From positions 2,294,001-2,358,000 of the forward strand of contig NZ_CP050154.1 of assembly GCF_011617705.1 (NCBI RefSeq): a DNA stretch of 64,000 bases, written 5' to 3'. This DNA is from Brevibacterium limosum (GTDB lineage: Bacteria; Actinomycetota; Actinomycetes; Actinomycetales; Brevibacteriaceae). The notes beneath the pieces are model-generated. The model saw nothing but the letters and a program-made list of their open reading frames with translations. It was not told where the DNA came from and did not search any database. Position numbers and translations under genes: made by a program. Position 1 is the first letter of the stretch; each line of letters begins with the position of its first letter. This document shows, piece after piece, positions 37,294-45,965 of this stretch.

Positions 37294-38754
37294 CTAAATC
37301 CTCCGACTCTGATTTTCTTCAGAGGGCAGCTGGTCCAATTGCCATCGCGCTTTTTTCGCGCCTTGCACGTTGCCCATTGAATTGTTGACTTCCACACAGC
37401 GCTCGGCGTAGTGACGAGCTTCTTCGAAATTACCCGCTGCACGGGAGCACTGAGTCAGAACAATCAGTGACTTCGCGATCCCCGAGGTGTGCGCGGTTTG
37501 CTCGTTCAGTCGTAGCGCTTGGAGCGCATAGGGAATCGCCTCGGTGGCGAGGCCCTGTCGCAGCTTGAGTTGAGCGATCGAGGTCCAAGCATTGGCATGT
37601 AGGTCCGATGGCGTTGTCCCTTTCAGGGTTTCCAACATGCTTGTCGCATACGATTCTGCGGCGTCAAAATCCCGCTCCCGGTTCTTTAGCCGGATCAGGT
37701 TCACTTGTGACTGGGCGATGTCCAGGCTGCGCGCGTACTTCAAGCGCAATTCGTACGCCTCGACGAAGTCATCGCTCGCCTCCGTCAAACGCTCCTGTCG
37801 CTGATAAGCCAGCCCCCGCTCGTCGAGGATTCGCGCCCGTACTTGCCACGCGGCTGCGGCCCGGCCGTCGAGTTCCCCGAGGATAATGCCGAGTCGGTTA
37901 ATCGCATCTAAATCCATCCCTTTGCGACGCAAGATTCCCGCCTCGGTCACGAACGCTTCGCCTGCGAGAGTCGAATTCAGTTCAACGGAGCCGTCCAGAA
38001 TCACCTCAATCGCCCGTTCCGCCTGTACGAGCGCGTCTTCGAAGAGGCCACGACGTCCGAGAGTGCGAGCGTACGCTAATTGCTCAAGAGGGCCCCCGAC
38101 GGTTGCCGCGGTCTTGAGTTTCTCCAAACCCAGGTCAACCCGACCAAGCCGGATGAAGCTCTCGCCATCATGGCGGAGCTTCGCCGCGCCCAATATATTT
38201 CGGCCTGAACGAGGCTTCAGATCGATTTGGCGAGCCGTCTTAGTCCCCGCAGTTTTCTGCCACCCCGCAAGCCGATCACTAAGCTTGCGCTCAAGGTCCA
38301 GCTCATCGGTAAGGGTCTCGTATCTCAGCGCGTGCCGCTTCTCTAACTGAGTGCGCAGTTCTGATATCTCCATCGCCGGCGTTGGAGATTCGACGAATCC
38401 AACCCAGATGTCTTCCAGCGGTTGCTCAATCTCGCCGAGCGCGAGTAGGCCTGTAAATAGTTCTTCTTCCGTCCCCGAGGTGTATCCGAAAGGGCTGGCT
38501 GGATCGCTACCCCAAGACTCTTTGAATAGAACAATCATGAACTCGCTGCTAGCAATGAGCTCGTTGATTTGATCTTGTGGCCGCCGAACCGTGCCTCGGC
38601 TGTCGTTCTCCCAACCGACTAAATTGTATGTGCGTTCGCCGCTGCGACGTCGAGTCGAGTTGTACCGATCAATGATTGAATACACCAGTGATCGCTCTCT
38701 TCCGAGATCGCTGGGTGACGCCAAAAAGACTTGGAGAGGGCCTCTATCGCTCAT
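37294..38754 (-). CDS. DUF4062-like N-terminal domain fused to TPR repeats
   Basis: 486 residues. The N-terminus LQVFLASPSDLGRERSLVYS, with GWENDSRGTVRRPQDQINEL, matches the DUF4062-type (TIR/SLOG-like fold) domain found at the N-termini of STAND and NLR-like proteins. From about residue 190 the chain is a series of helical pairs with TPR character (AEAILRR-, AYQRQERLTEASDDFVEAYE-, AIPYALQALRLNEQ-like). There is no NTPase domain between. Standing alone in an island full of mobile elements, it is a candidate defence or signalling protein. The function is not known. Confidence 0.6.
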   Translation of the reverse strand: MSDRGPLQVFLASPSDLGRERSLVYSIIDRYNSTRRRSGERTYNLVGWENDSRGTVRRPQDQINELIASSEFMIVLFKESWGSDPASPFGYTSGTEEELFTGLLALGEIEQPLEDIWVGFVESPTPAMEISELRTQLEKRHALRYETLTDELDLERKLSDRLAGWQKTAGTKTARQIDLKPRSGRNILGAAKLRHDGESFIRLGRVDLGLEKLKTAATVGGPLEQLAYARTLGRRGLFEDALVQAERAIEVILDGSVELNSTLAGEAFVTEAGILRRKGMDLDAINRLGIILGELDGRAAAAWQVRARILDERGLAYQRQERLTEASDDFVEAYELRLKYARSLDIAQSQVNLIRLKNRERDFDAAESYATSMLETLKGTTPSDLHANAWTSIAQLKLRQGLATEAIPYALQALRLNEQTAHTSGIAKSLIVLTQCSRAAGNFEEARHYAERCVEVNNSMGNVQGAKKARWQLDQLPSEENQSRRI

Positions 38755-39124
38755 GAACGCATGTTAGCCCACCACTTCTGGTGAAGGCACTGGGCTCTTG
38801 GTTTCGCGTATCCGCGAGAGGATCAGACAACGAGCATTTCTATCCGGCGACCATGTCCGTCCGCTTGTTTGTTGCGATGGTCGCCGATGTGCCTGATTTG
38901 CCATGCAACCAGGCTGTATCGAAACGCTAGGGATACGATACGTCTCGCTGGAGCCTCCGATCGGATTTCGCTCGACACGCCTGTCTGTGAGCTTCAGCGA
39001 TAATTGGCGGTGTTCTGTCAACACTTCGTGGCGGTACTGAGTTCACGATTTCCGCATTCTTTTATGGACTACCCGACAAGAATTGAATGTCGAGCTCCCT
39101 CCCGCGCTGCGCGACTAGCCCGCA
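38755..39124. other. 370-bp stretch without a recognisable gene
   Basis: Short frames only, none with homology I recognise or a ribosome site. It is probably the shared upstream region of the DUF4062-like gene plus decayed DNA. Confidence 0.3.
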
Positions 39125-39499
39125 TCAATCGTGAAAGTCTTCAGGCTCCCTTGGGATGCGCCTGGCCATGAGACAGAATTTATTGCCTTCCGGATCCGCG
39201 AGGACGTACCAGCTACCTGACGGCACTACGTCAGTTGGCTTCGCACCTAGAGACAAGAGCCTCTCGAGCTCGTCTTCTTGACTCCGGTCGGTAGGACACA
39301 GATCGAGATGCAGAGTTCCATCCGCGAAAGTATCGTCCGAGCGCTCGAAGAGAATCGCCGGGGCATTCGACGCTCCGGAGATCGCGACTCCAGTTTCGTC
39401 CTTGGCTGAAACCTCGTATCCGAGCGCTTCGCACCAGAATCGGCTCAGCCGATCTGGGTCTTGGGCCTTGACAACGAGGTCCCCAACTCGACTCGTCAT
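39125..39499 (-). CDS. VOC family (glyoxalase-like) protein
   Basis: 124 residues with two beta-alpha-beta-beta-beta modules. The opening VGDLVVKAQDPDRLSRFWCE and the ending WYVLADPEGNKFCLM are typical of the glyoxalase/bleomycin-resistance-like single-domain subgroup. The likely metal residues are the His in LHLDL and the Glu in PEGNKFC. AGGGTGGG precedes the ATG. The substrate is unknown. Confidence 0.82.
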   Translation of the reverse strand: MTSRVGDLVVKAQDPDRLSRFWCEALGYEVSAKDETGVAISGASNAPAILFERSDDTFADGTLHLDLCPTDRSQEDELERLLSLGAKPTDVVPSGSWYVLADPEGNKFCLMARRIPREPEDFHD

Positions 39500-39760
39500 G
39501 GGCCCACCCTACTTCCGACCTAAGGCAACAATGCGGCACTAACTCGCGTGTATCCCAGAATGACTTACAAAGCCCGAGGTGTCGCGACTATGAGACAGTT
39601 TTCTGCGAGACGAGTTGTCGAGACAATTCCAAGACCGCAATTTCGAGCCTTCATGATGGTGCCGGTCCTTCGATTCGACCGTCTTATAAAATTAAAGGTT
39701 TTCGAGAGATATCTGCGCTCACTCTTCAGACTTGAATCCATGTGTCAGTGAACGGTCATT

Positions 39761-40540
39761 TCAGACCACGGTGGAAAATCCACCGATAAGCCCCTGCAGT
39801 CCGTTGACCCATTGAGTCCATACTCCAGTGATCAGCAGTATTCCGATTCCGATGAGAACGGCCCCTCCCGCACGGGTAATTGCTGCATGATGATCTTTGA
39901 CCCACCTCATGCGACCGCCGCCTCTGATGAGTAGCAAAGAGACAAGCAGGAAGGGAATGCCAAGACCCAGGCAATAACTGAGGGTCAATATGGTCCCGCG
40001 AAGCAAGGCACCGGATCCTGTCGGCCCGAAACTGGTCGTCAAAGCAAGTACTGCCGCTAATGTCGGCCCCATGCACGGGGCCCAGCTGAACGCGAACGTT
40101 CCGCCGAGAAGCGGTGCTCCCCACAATCCCGCCTGAGGGCGGCTCTTGATACGCCACTCCCGCTGGAGGAGACTCAATCCGCCCATGAAGATGATCCCTG
40201 CCACGATGACGATCGCACCCATGATGCGATTGATCACGTCCGCCCAGGCGCTGAGAAGTATCCCTGTGAGAGAAAAGACGAGTCCAATTGAGACGAAGAC
40301 TGCCGAAAAGCCGAGCATGAACAAGAACACACCAATGACCACGCGGAATGTCTTCTGATCTTCGAGTGACTTCCCGGCAAGTCCAGTGACATAGCCAAGA
40401 TAGCCAGGCACCAGTGGTAACACGCATGGCGACAGGAACGAGATGATCCCGGCGATCACAGCAATCGGGATTGCCAGCAGCATCGGGCCCGAGCTTGCTA
40501 TCTGTGAGAACTGTTCACCGATCGTTGCCACAGCGATCAC
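39761..40540 (-). CDS. ccdA: CcdA-type cytochrome c biogenesis / thiol-transfer membrane protein
   Basis: 259 residues with six or more membrane segments. The two redox cysteines are in SFLSPCVLPLVPGY (about residue 39) and FSWAPCMGPTLAAV (about 155), the DsbD/CcdA signature. It carries electrons from cytoplasmic thioredoxin to extracytoplasmic thiol proteins, here most likely the TlpA-like lipoprotein encoded just upstream; the two overlap by GTGA. In a metal island it may keep cysteines of metal-handling proteins reduced. Confidence 0.9.
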   Translation of the reverse strand: MIAVATIGEQFSQIASSGPMLLAIPIAVIAGIISFLSPCVLPLVPGYLGYVTGLAGKSLEDQKTFRVVIGVFLFMLGFSAVFVSIGLVFSLTGILLSAWADVINRIMGAIVIVAGIIFMGGLSLLQREWRIKSRPQAGLWGAPLLGGTFAFSWAPCMGPTLAAVLALTTSFGPTGSGALLRGTILTLSYCLGLGIPFLLVSLLLIRGGGRMRWVKDHHAAITRAGGAVLIGIGILLITGVWTQWVNGLQGLIGGFSTVV

Positions 40541-41166
40541 GTGTCTTTGGCAAGTACGTCAGTGATGAGGCCATCAAGAGTCGAGCGATCGACGATCCCG
40601 ACGACACGAGCAGCAGGACGGCCCTTGGAATCGAGAATCACCGTCGACGGTACGGCCTGCGGTGGAAGAAGACCGCTCAAGGCCGCCACTGCCCGCCCTT
40701 CTTTGTCGAGCATGGAGGGGTAGGTGATGCCGAATTGTCGAGCAAATGCGTTTGCCGCAGCAGCTTCATCTCGGACATTGATTCCCAGGAAGGCCACTCC
40801 CTCCTCGCTAAACGATTCGTAGCTTTCCTGAAGGTCTGGTGCCTCTTCTCGACACGGTGGGCACGCTGCGTACCACAAGTTCAATACCACTGGGCTACCC
40901 TGCCATTCTTGTAGGTCGAAGGCATCCCCGTTCGTCGTGTTTCCGGCCAGCTGCACGGGTGTTGAGCGTTGCGATTCGGGAATCTGCGTGATCACTCCCG
41001 TGCCCGCCACGTACCCCTGATCATTTGATCCGGAAGTGTCCTCGACGCCTTTGTCGGCGGGAGCGCATCCGGTGATCGCACCCAGCGTGACCGCGAGCAA
41101 AGCGCTCCCGTAGGCCAGGCGGGAAAAGGATCGAAGTCGCGATCGCTGCGCATAGGTGTTTTGCAC
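40537..41166 (-). CDS. TlpA/ResA-like thiol-disulfide oxidoreductase lipoprotein
   Basis: 209 residues from the GTG at 41166, fixed by AAGGAG 5 nt upstream. The lipoprotein signal ends at AITGC, so it is membrane-anchored outside. The thioredoxin fold carries WYAACPPCREEAP (CPPC active site, about residue 105) and the cis-Pro in QAVPSTVIL. It receives electrons from CcdA. A perfect 8-5-8 palindrome lies 34 nt upstream, suggesting regulated expression. Confidence 0.9.
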   Translation of the reverse strand: MQNTYAQRSRLRSFSRLAYGSALLAVTLGAITGCAPADKGVEDTSGSNDQGYVAGTGVITQIPESQRSTPVQLAGNTTNGDAFDLQEWQGSPVVLNLWYAACPPCREEAPDLQESYESFSEEGVAFLGINVRDEAAAANAFARQFGITYPSMLDKEGRAVAALSGLLPPQAVPSTVILDSKGRPAARVVGIVDRSTLDGLITDVLAKDT

Positions 41167-41199
41167 GTTGGCTCCTTGGGCAGTATGAATTCTTAAGAT

Positions 41200-41220
41200 A
41201 ATTCTACAATTCGTAGAATT
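41200..41220 (-). promoter_or_regulatory. Perfect palindrome upstream of tlpA-ccdA (operator candidate)
   Basis: Arms AATTCTAC (41200-41207) and GTAGAATT (41213-41220) with AATTC between. A neighbouring GAATTCTTAAGATAATTC adds further dyad symmetry. Its position next to the likely promoter suggests a repressor site. The regulator is unknown; the nearest candidate is the ArsR-type CmtR gene 240 bp away. Confidence 0.55.
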
Positions 41221-41459
41221 CAGACTCGAATCACATGGCCTGCCAGCGGGGATATGGATCACAGCTGTCTAAGCTCACCGCCGAGCAGGCAGGAGGGTGA
41301 TGGCCATTCCTTATTGGGCATATCCGCTTCCGCGCCGCAGCGCTTACCGTTGAGCCTCTTTGTGTACCACTGTGGGTCAAAAACGGCTTCACGGTATCGG
41401 TGATCAAGCATGCGACTCTAGATTACACATAGGTCAGCTGGCACTGTATAGTTCAGTAC

Positions 41460-41819
41460 ATGCTGACTATTGCTTCACGCCTCGACGTCATGAACCGGCT
41501 CGGCCGGGCTATGGCGGATCCGACGCGCTCCAAGATTCTGATGACGCTGCTCGACGCTCCGAGTTACCCGGCTGTGCTCTCTCGAGAGTTGGAATTGACG
41601 CGTTCGAACGTGTCGAACCATCTGACCTGCCTGCGCGATTGCGGGATCGTGGTCGCTGAGCCGGAGGGCCGACAGACGCGATACGAGATCGCCGATCCGC
41701 ACCTCGCTGCTGCGCTCGTCGCGCTGGTGGACGTGACGCTGGCCGTGGATGAGCACGCGCCGTGCGTGGATTCGGCGTGCATAGTGCCGGGGTGCTGCGG
41801 AGCGGGGGCCGACGCGTGA
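41460..41819 (+). CDS. cmtR: ArsR-family cadmium/lead sensor (CmtR-like)
   Basis: 119 residues. The winged-helix segment ELTRSNVSNHLTCLRDC carries the two helix-4 cysteines that bind Cd(II)/Pb(II) in mycobacterial CmtR, and C-terminal Cys residues (CVDSACIVPGCC) offer the third ligand. Metal binding should release DNA and induce the downstream efflux genes. A TGTA...TACA inverted repeat (41445-41460) abuts the start codon, a plausible autoregulatory operator. It overlaps cadA by 4 nt. Confidence 0.9.
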   Translation: MLTIASRLDVMNRLGRAMADPTRSKILMTLLDAPSYPAVLSRELELTRSNVSNHLTCLRDCGIVVAEPEGRQTRYEIADPHLAAALVALVDVTLAVDEHAPCVDSACIVPGCCGAGADA

Positions 41820-43732
41820 GCGCGGCGTGCGGCTGCGAGCACGAGCCTGCTGCCACGGCGGGAGAGGAAATCGAAGAAGTAGAGAGACCCTGGTGGAAGG
41901 ATCGCGGAATCATGGTGCCGGTGTTCTCCGGCGTTGCGTTCCTGACCGGGCTGATCTTCGATTGGTCCGCCCTCGAGATCCTGGGGCTTGTGCTGTTCTG
42001 GATCGGTCTGTTGCTGGGCGCGTCGACGTTCACTCCGGGAGCGATCCGGAAGCTTTTCAAGGGCAAGCTCGGTATCGGGCTGTTGATGTCGATCAGTGCG
42101 ATCGGCGCTGTCATCCTCGGGTATGTCGAGGAGGCTGCGGCTCTGGCGTTCCTGTATTCGATCGCTGAGGCGCTGGAGGATAAGGCGATGGACCGCGCCC
42201 GGGGCGGGTTGCGGGCGTTGCTGAAGCTCGTGCCGGAGACGGCGATCGTGTTGCGCGACGGCGTCTCCGTCGAGGTCCCCGCGAAGGAGCTGGTTGCCGG
42301 GCAAATCTTGCTCGTCCGCCCAGGCGAGCGGATCGCGACCGATGGGATCGTCCGCTCGGGGCGCTCCAGCCTGGATACGTCGGCGATCACTGGGGAGTCG
42401 ATTCCGGTCGAGGTCGATCCGGGTGATGAGGTGTCGGCGGGCGCGATCAACAGCTCGGGCGCGCTGGAGGTCGAGACGACTGCGGCGGGCACCGATAACT
42501 CGCTGACCACGATCGTCGAGCTGGTGGAGCAGGCACAGACGGAGAAGGGCGAGCGTGCTCGTCTCGCGGACAGGATCGCCCGTCCACTGGTGCCCGGCGT
42601 TCTGATCCTCGCTGCGGTGGTCGCGATCCTTGGGTCGCTGTTGAGTGACCCGGATGTGTGGATCACGCGTGCGCTCGTCGTGCTGGTCGCCGCCTCTCCA
42701 TGTGCGTTGGCGATCTCGGTGCCGTTGACGGTCGTCGCCGCGATCGGTGCGGCGAGCAAGTTCGGCGTGATCATCAAGTCCGGTGCCGTCTTCGAGCGCT
42801 TCGGCACGATCCGGCACGTCGCCGTCGACAAGACCGGCACCCTGACCCGCAACGAGCCCGCGGTCACCGCCGTCCTGACCGTGGACGGCGTTGCTGAGAC
42901 GCAGGCGCTGGCCTGGGCGGCGGCGCTGGAGCAGCACAGCACGCATCCCCTCGCGGCAGCGATCACGGCATCTGCACCCGGTGTGCCCGCAGCTGCGAAC
43001 GTGACCGAGCAGACCGGATACGGCGTCGAAGGCATTGTCGACGGCGCTCGTATCACCGTCGGCAGCCCCCGCTGGCTCGACGCCGGCGAGCTCGGTGGCC
43101 AGGTCTCAACCCTGGAAGAGCAAGGCATGACCGTCGTGATCGTCCACCGCGACGGCTTCCCGGCCGCGGCGGTTGGTGTCCGTGATGAGCTGCGCCCTGA
43201 AGTCTCCGAGGTCGTCGGCACGCTCGCGGATCAGGGCATTGGGATGACGATGCTCACCGGAGACAACGCCCGGACCGCTGGTGCGCTGGCTGGCCAGGCG
43301 GGCATCAATGACGTGCGCGCGGAGCTGCGTCCCGAGGACAAGTCTGCTGCGATCGGTGATCTGTCGAAGGTGGGGTCAGTCGCGATGATCGGAGACGGCA
43401 TCAACGACGCCCCGGCTCTCGCGGCCGCGGATATTGGCATCGCGATGGGAGCTACCGGCTCCGACGCAGCGATCGAGTCCGCCGACGTCGCCTTCACCGG
43501 CCACGACCTCCGCCTGATCCCGCGTGCGTTCGATCACGCCCGCCGTGGTCGGCGGATCATTAATCAGAACATCATTCTGTCGCTGCTGATTATCGCCGTA
43601 CTGCTCCCTCTGGCCCTGTTTGGGGTCCTGGGGCTCGCCACTGTCGTCCTGGTCCATGAGGTCGCGGAGGTCGTCGTGATCCTCAACGGTCTGCGTGCTG
43701 CCCGCACCCGCAGATCACGATTGGAGAGCTGA
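41816..43732 (+). CDS. cadA: Heavy-metal P1B-type ATPase (CadA-like Cd/Zn/Pb efflux)
   Basis: 638 residues from the GTG at 41816 (GTGA overlap with cmtR). The actuator loop ITGESIP, metal-site AASPCALAISVP (SPC), phosphorylation site DKTGTLT, the HP locus QHSTHPLA and GDGINDAPAL are all intact. There is no canonical GMTCxxC domain; a short N-terminal Cys pair and acidic/His segment (CGCEHE) takes its place. Eight membrane segments are expected. With a CmtR-type regulator, Cd/Pb/Zn export is the likely job. It overlaps cadD by 1 nt. Confidence 0.93.
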   Translation: MSAACGCEHEPAATAGEEIEEVERPWWKDRGIMVPVFSGVAFLTGLIFDWSALEILGLVLFWIGLLLGASTFTPGAIRKLFKGKLGIGLLMSISAIGAVILGYVEEAAALAFLYSIAEALEDKAMDRARGGLRALLKLVPETAIVLRDGVSVEVPAKELVAGQILLVRPGERIATDGIVRSGRSSLDTSAITGESIPVEVDPGDEVSAGAINSSGALEVETTAAGTDNSLTTIVELVEQAQTEKGERARLADRIARPLVPGVLILAAVVAILGSLLSDPDVWITRALVVLVAASPCALAISVPLTVVAAIGAASKFGVIIKSGAVFERFGTIRHVAVDKTGTLTRNEPAVTAVLTVDGVAETQALAWAAALEQHSTHPLAAAITASAPGVPAAANVTEQTGYGVEGIVDGARITVGSPRWLDAGELGGQVSTLEEQGMTVVIVHRDGFPAAAVGVRDELRPEVSEVVGTLADQGIGMTMLTGDNARTAGALAGQAGINDVRAELRPEDKSAAIGDLSKVGSVAMIGDGINDAPALAAADIGIAMGATGSDAAIESADVAFTGHDLRLIPRAFDHARRGRRIINQNIILSLLIIAVLLPLALFGVLGLATVVLVHEVAEVVVILNGLRAARTRRSRLES

Positions 43733-44331
43733 TGCTCACGACCATCGGATCAGCGATCGGACTGTTCGCTGCGACCAACATTGACGACATCGTCGTGCTC
43801 ACAGTGCTGTTCCTCGCCTCTCGCCGAGGCCAGCTTCGTCCATGGCAGATCGTCGTGGGCCAGTACCTCGGGTTCATCACCCTCGTCGTGATCAGCGTGG
43901 TCGCTGCGCTCGGTCTCACGATCATCCCGGATGAGTGGGTGGGATTCCTCGGCTTGATCCCGCTCGGCATCGGTATCTGGGCCCTCGTGCGCGGCTTGCG
44001 CCGCAACGGCGATGACGATGACAAGATCGCCGCGGTCGGGCTGTGGGGCGTCGCCGGGATCACGATCGCCAACGGGGCCGACAATATCTCGCTCTACACG
44101 CCCATTTTCCGCACCAGCTCGCCCGGCGACGTCACGATCATGATCGTCGTATTCCTGATACTCGTCGCCGTGTGGTGCGCGGCCGGACGCCTAATCGGAA
44201 CTCACAAGGCCGTCACCGAAACGCTCGAACGCGTCGAGCACTGGCTCGTCCCGGTCGTGTTCATCGGACTGGGCCTGTTCATCCTGGTCGAGTCCGGCGT
44301 CATCATCCGCCTCATCGAGGCCCTCGCATGA
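43732..44331 (+). CDS. cadD: CadD-family cadmium resistance transporter
   Basis: 199 residues with about five or six membrane segments. The opening IGLFAATNIDDIVVLTVLF and the internal GITIANGADNISLYTPIF repeat the N-x-D-D/N-x-x-D signatures of the CadD (LysE superfamily) transporters. It exports or binds cadmium alongside CadA. It is tightly packed: it starts within the cadA stop and overlaps lspA by 4 nt. Confidence 0.92.
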   Translation: MLTTIGSAIGLFAATNIDDIVVLTVLFLASRRGQLRPWQIVVGQYLGFITLVVISVVAALGLTIIPDEWVGFLGLIPLGIGIWALVRGLRRNGDDDDKIAAVGLWGVAGITIANGADNISLYTPIFRTSSPGDVTIMIVVFLILVAVWCAAGRLIGTHKAVTETLERVEHWLVPVVFIGLGLFILVESGVIIRLIEALA

Positions 44332-44852
44332 CCCCGGACGCGACCTCCGACATTGAGCCGGCGTCGGTAGAGCCGCCGCAGAGGGGGCGCTGGCGGCTCA
44401 CCGCAGCGTCGCTCCTGCTGGCCCTGGTCGTCGTCCTAATCGATCAGGGAACGAAAGCGTGGGCCCAGGCCACGCTCATCGAGGGTGAGCGAATCCCGCT
44501 GGTCGGTGACCTGCTGGGCTTGCAGCTCGCCTACAATCCCGGCGCGGCGTTCTCCTTCGGCGAGGGGTTCACCTGGGTGTTTGCTCTGGTGGCCGTGGCC
44601 GTCGCCATTGCCGCGCTTGTCTTCGCGTTTCGTGTCCGACGGCCCGGGTGGGCGGTGGGGATCGGTGCGCTCGGCGGGGCCGCCGCCTCGCACGCCGGAG
44701 ACAGACTCTTCCGCCAACCAGGATTCGCGCAGGGGCACGTCGCGGACTTCCTCGCCTACGGCAACTGGTTCATCGGCAACATCGCTGACATCGTGATCGT
44801 CATAGTAGCGGTTGCAGGAACGCTCTTCATGATCCGCGACGACCAGAATTGA
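44328..44852 (+). CDS. lspA: Signal peptidase II (accessory copy in the cadmium operon)
   Basis: 174 residues, four membrane helices. Catalytic aspartates fall in SHAGDRLFR (normally GNLIDR) and FIGNIADI (normally FNVADS); LAYNPGAAFSFG is conserved. It cleaves lipoprotein signal peptides after lipid attachment. A second lspA inside cadmium operons is a recurring actinobacterial theme, perhaps to process resistance lipoproteins. Last gene of cmtR-cadA-cadD-lspA. Confidence 0.9.
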   Translation: MTPDATSDIEPASVEPPQRGRWRLTAASLLLALVVVLIDQGTKAWAQATLIEGERIPLVGDLLGLQLAYNPGAAFSFGEGFTWVFALVAVAVAIAALVFAFRVRRPGWAVGIGALGGAAASHAGDRLFRQPGFAQGHVADFLAYGNWFIGNIADIVIVIVAVAGTLFMIRDDQN

Positions 44853-45314
44853 AATGATGACCAATCGAGATCAGGCTGCAGTATCTCGACGGCCGCTCGT
44901 ACTGGGAGGTGCTCGACCGCAGGATCGCCGAAGCACTGTACGTGCGCACCAACGCGAGCAACTGAGCATCGAGAGTTCCGGCAGGCGGATCAGCATTTAC
45001 AGTGAAGTCAGCCGCGGTCGAATTTACAATCACAATCGTGAGAACGATGCCCTAAGCCTGGATCCAGCCAAGACTGGGCGACCAGTAGTGACTGGATATG
45101 TCTTTTGGGTTCTGGATAGCATCATGATGCCTTCCGTTCTCCATCGCTGTTCTCAATATTGTGGCTTCCAGACTGGTGCATGAGATTGCAAGGGCGGTTG
45201 TCATTGTCATTGAGCGCAGATCCGTTTACACGAACCGCAGTTTTTCCACCCATCCGATGTGAGTGATGCCAGCATGATGCCATCCTCGAAGACCTACGTG
45301 AAAGTGAGCGACCG
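44853..45314. other. 462-bp stretch, gene remnant only
   Basis: A short frame at about 44868-44964 reads RLQYLDGRSYWEVLDRRIAE and ends at a stop, looking like the tail of a lost gene. I do not recognise its family. The remainder is AT-richer and must hold the promoter of dsbA. Confidence 0.3.
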
Positions 45315-45965
45315 TTGAGCCGCAGCGTGAAAATCTCGCTAGCAATGATCGGCGTCGCCGCCCTCGTCCTCGCCGGTCTGCTGGTGTTCAATGACGACAG
45401 CAACGAACCACAATCGGACACCGCACCCACCAGTGCAGACACCGCCGACTTACTGGTCCGCGATGACAGCCCCCGCTTGTCTAAGGGTGGCGAAGCCGTG
45501 TTCGTGGAGTTCCTTGATTTCGAGTGCGAAGGCTGCCTGTCTCTTTACCCGGTCATCGAGGACCTGCGAAAGGAATACGGGGACCGTGTCACATTCGTCG
45601 TGCGTCATATGCCCTTACATAACAACTCCGTCAACGCAGCCCTGGCCGCCGAGGCGGCTGCTGAACAGGGCGAGTTCGAGGCGATGTATCAACGTTTGTT
45701 CGAAACGGTAGACGAATGGGGCCACCAGGAGACATCACAACGCGAGAAGTTCTCTGGTTACGCTAAGGAACTCGGCCTGGACATGGACCAGTTCACCGCA
45801 GCCTATGATGATCCGGCCACTCTCGAACGCGTTGAGCAGAGCCAGAAGGACGGGCAGGCCCTCGGAGTCACCGGCACGCCAACGTTCTTCCTCGACGGCG
45901 AGAAGCTCCAACCCGAAAGCGTCACTGACCTGGAGGAAGCTTTCGATGCTGCCCTCCAAGACTGA
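45315..45965 (+). CDS. DsbA-like thiol oxidoreductase, membrane-anchored
   Basis: 216 residues from a TTG start. One N-terminal membrane helix (about 7-25) is followed by a DsbA-type thioredoxin fold with active site FECEGC (CEGC, about residue 75) and cis-Pro region VTGTPTFFLDG. It inserts disulfides into exported proteins; reoxidation is probably by the VKOR homologue whose gene overlaps its 3' end by 20 nt. The start has a weak ribosome site, so a GTG 12 nt downstream is possible. Confidence 0.87.
   Translation: MSRSVKISLAMIGVAALVLAGLLVFNDDSNEPQSDTAPTSADTADLLVRDDSPRLSKGGEAVFVEFLDFECEGCLSLYPVIEDLRKEYGDRVTFVVRHMPLHNNSVNAALAAEAAAEQGEFEAMYQRLFETVDEWGHQETSQREKFSGYAKELGLDMDQFTAAYDDPATLERVEQSQKDGQALGVTGTPTFFLDGEKLQPESVTDLEEAFDAALQD

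Noticed and set aside
41509..43221. 570-codon minus-strand frame opposite cadA
   Set aside because: Antisense shadow of the P-type ATPase.
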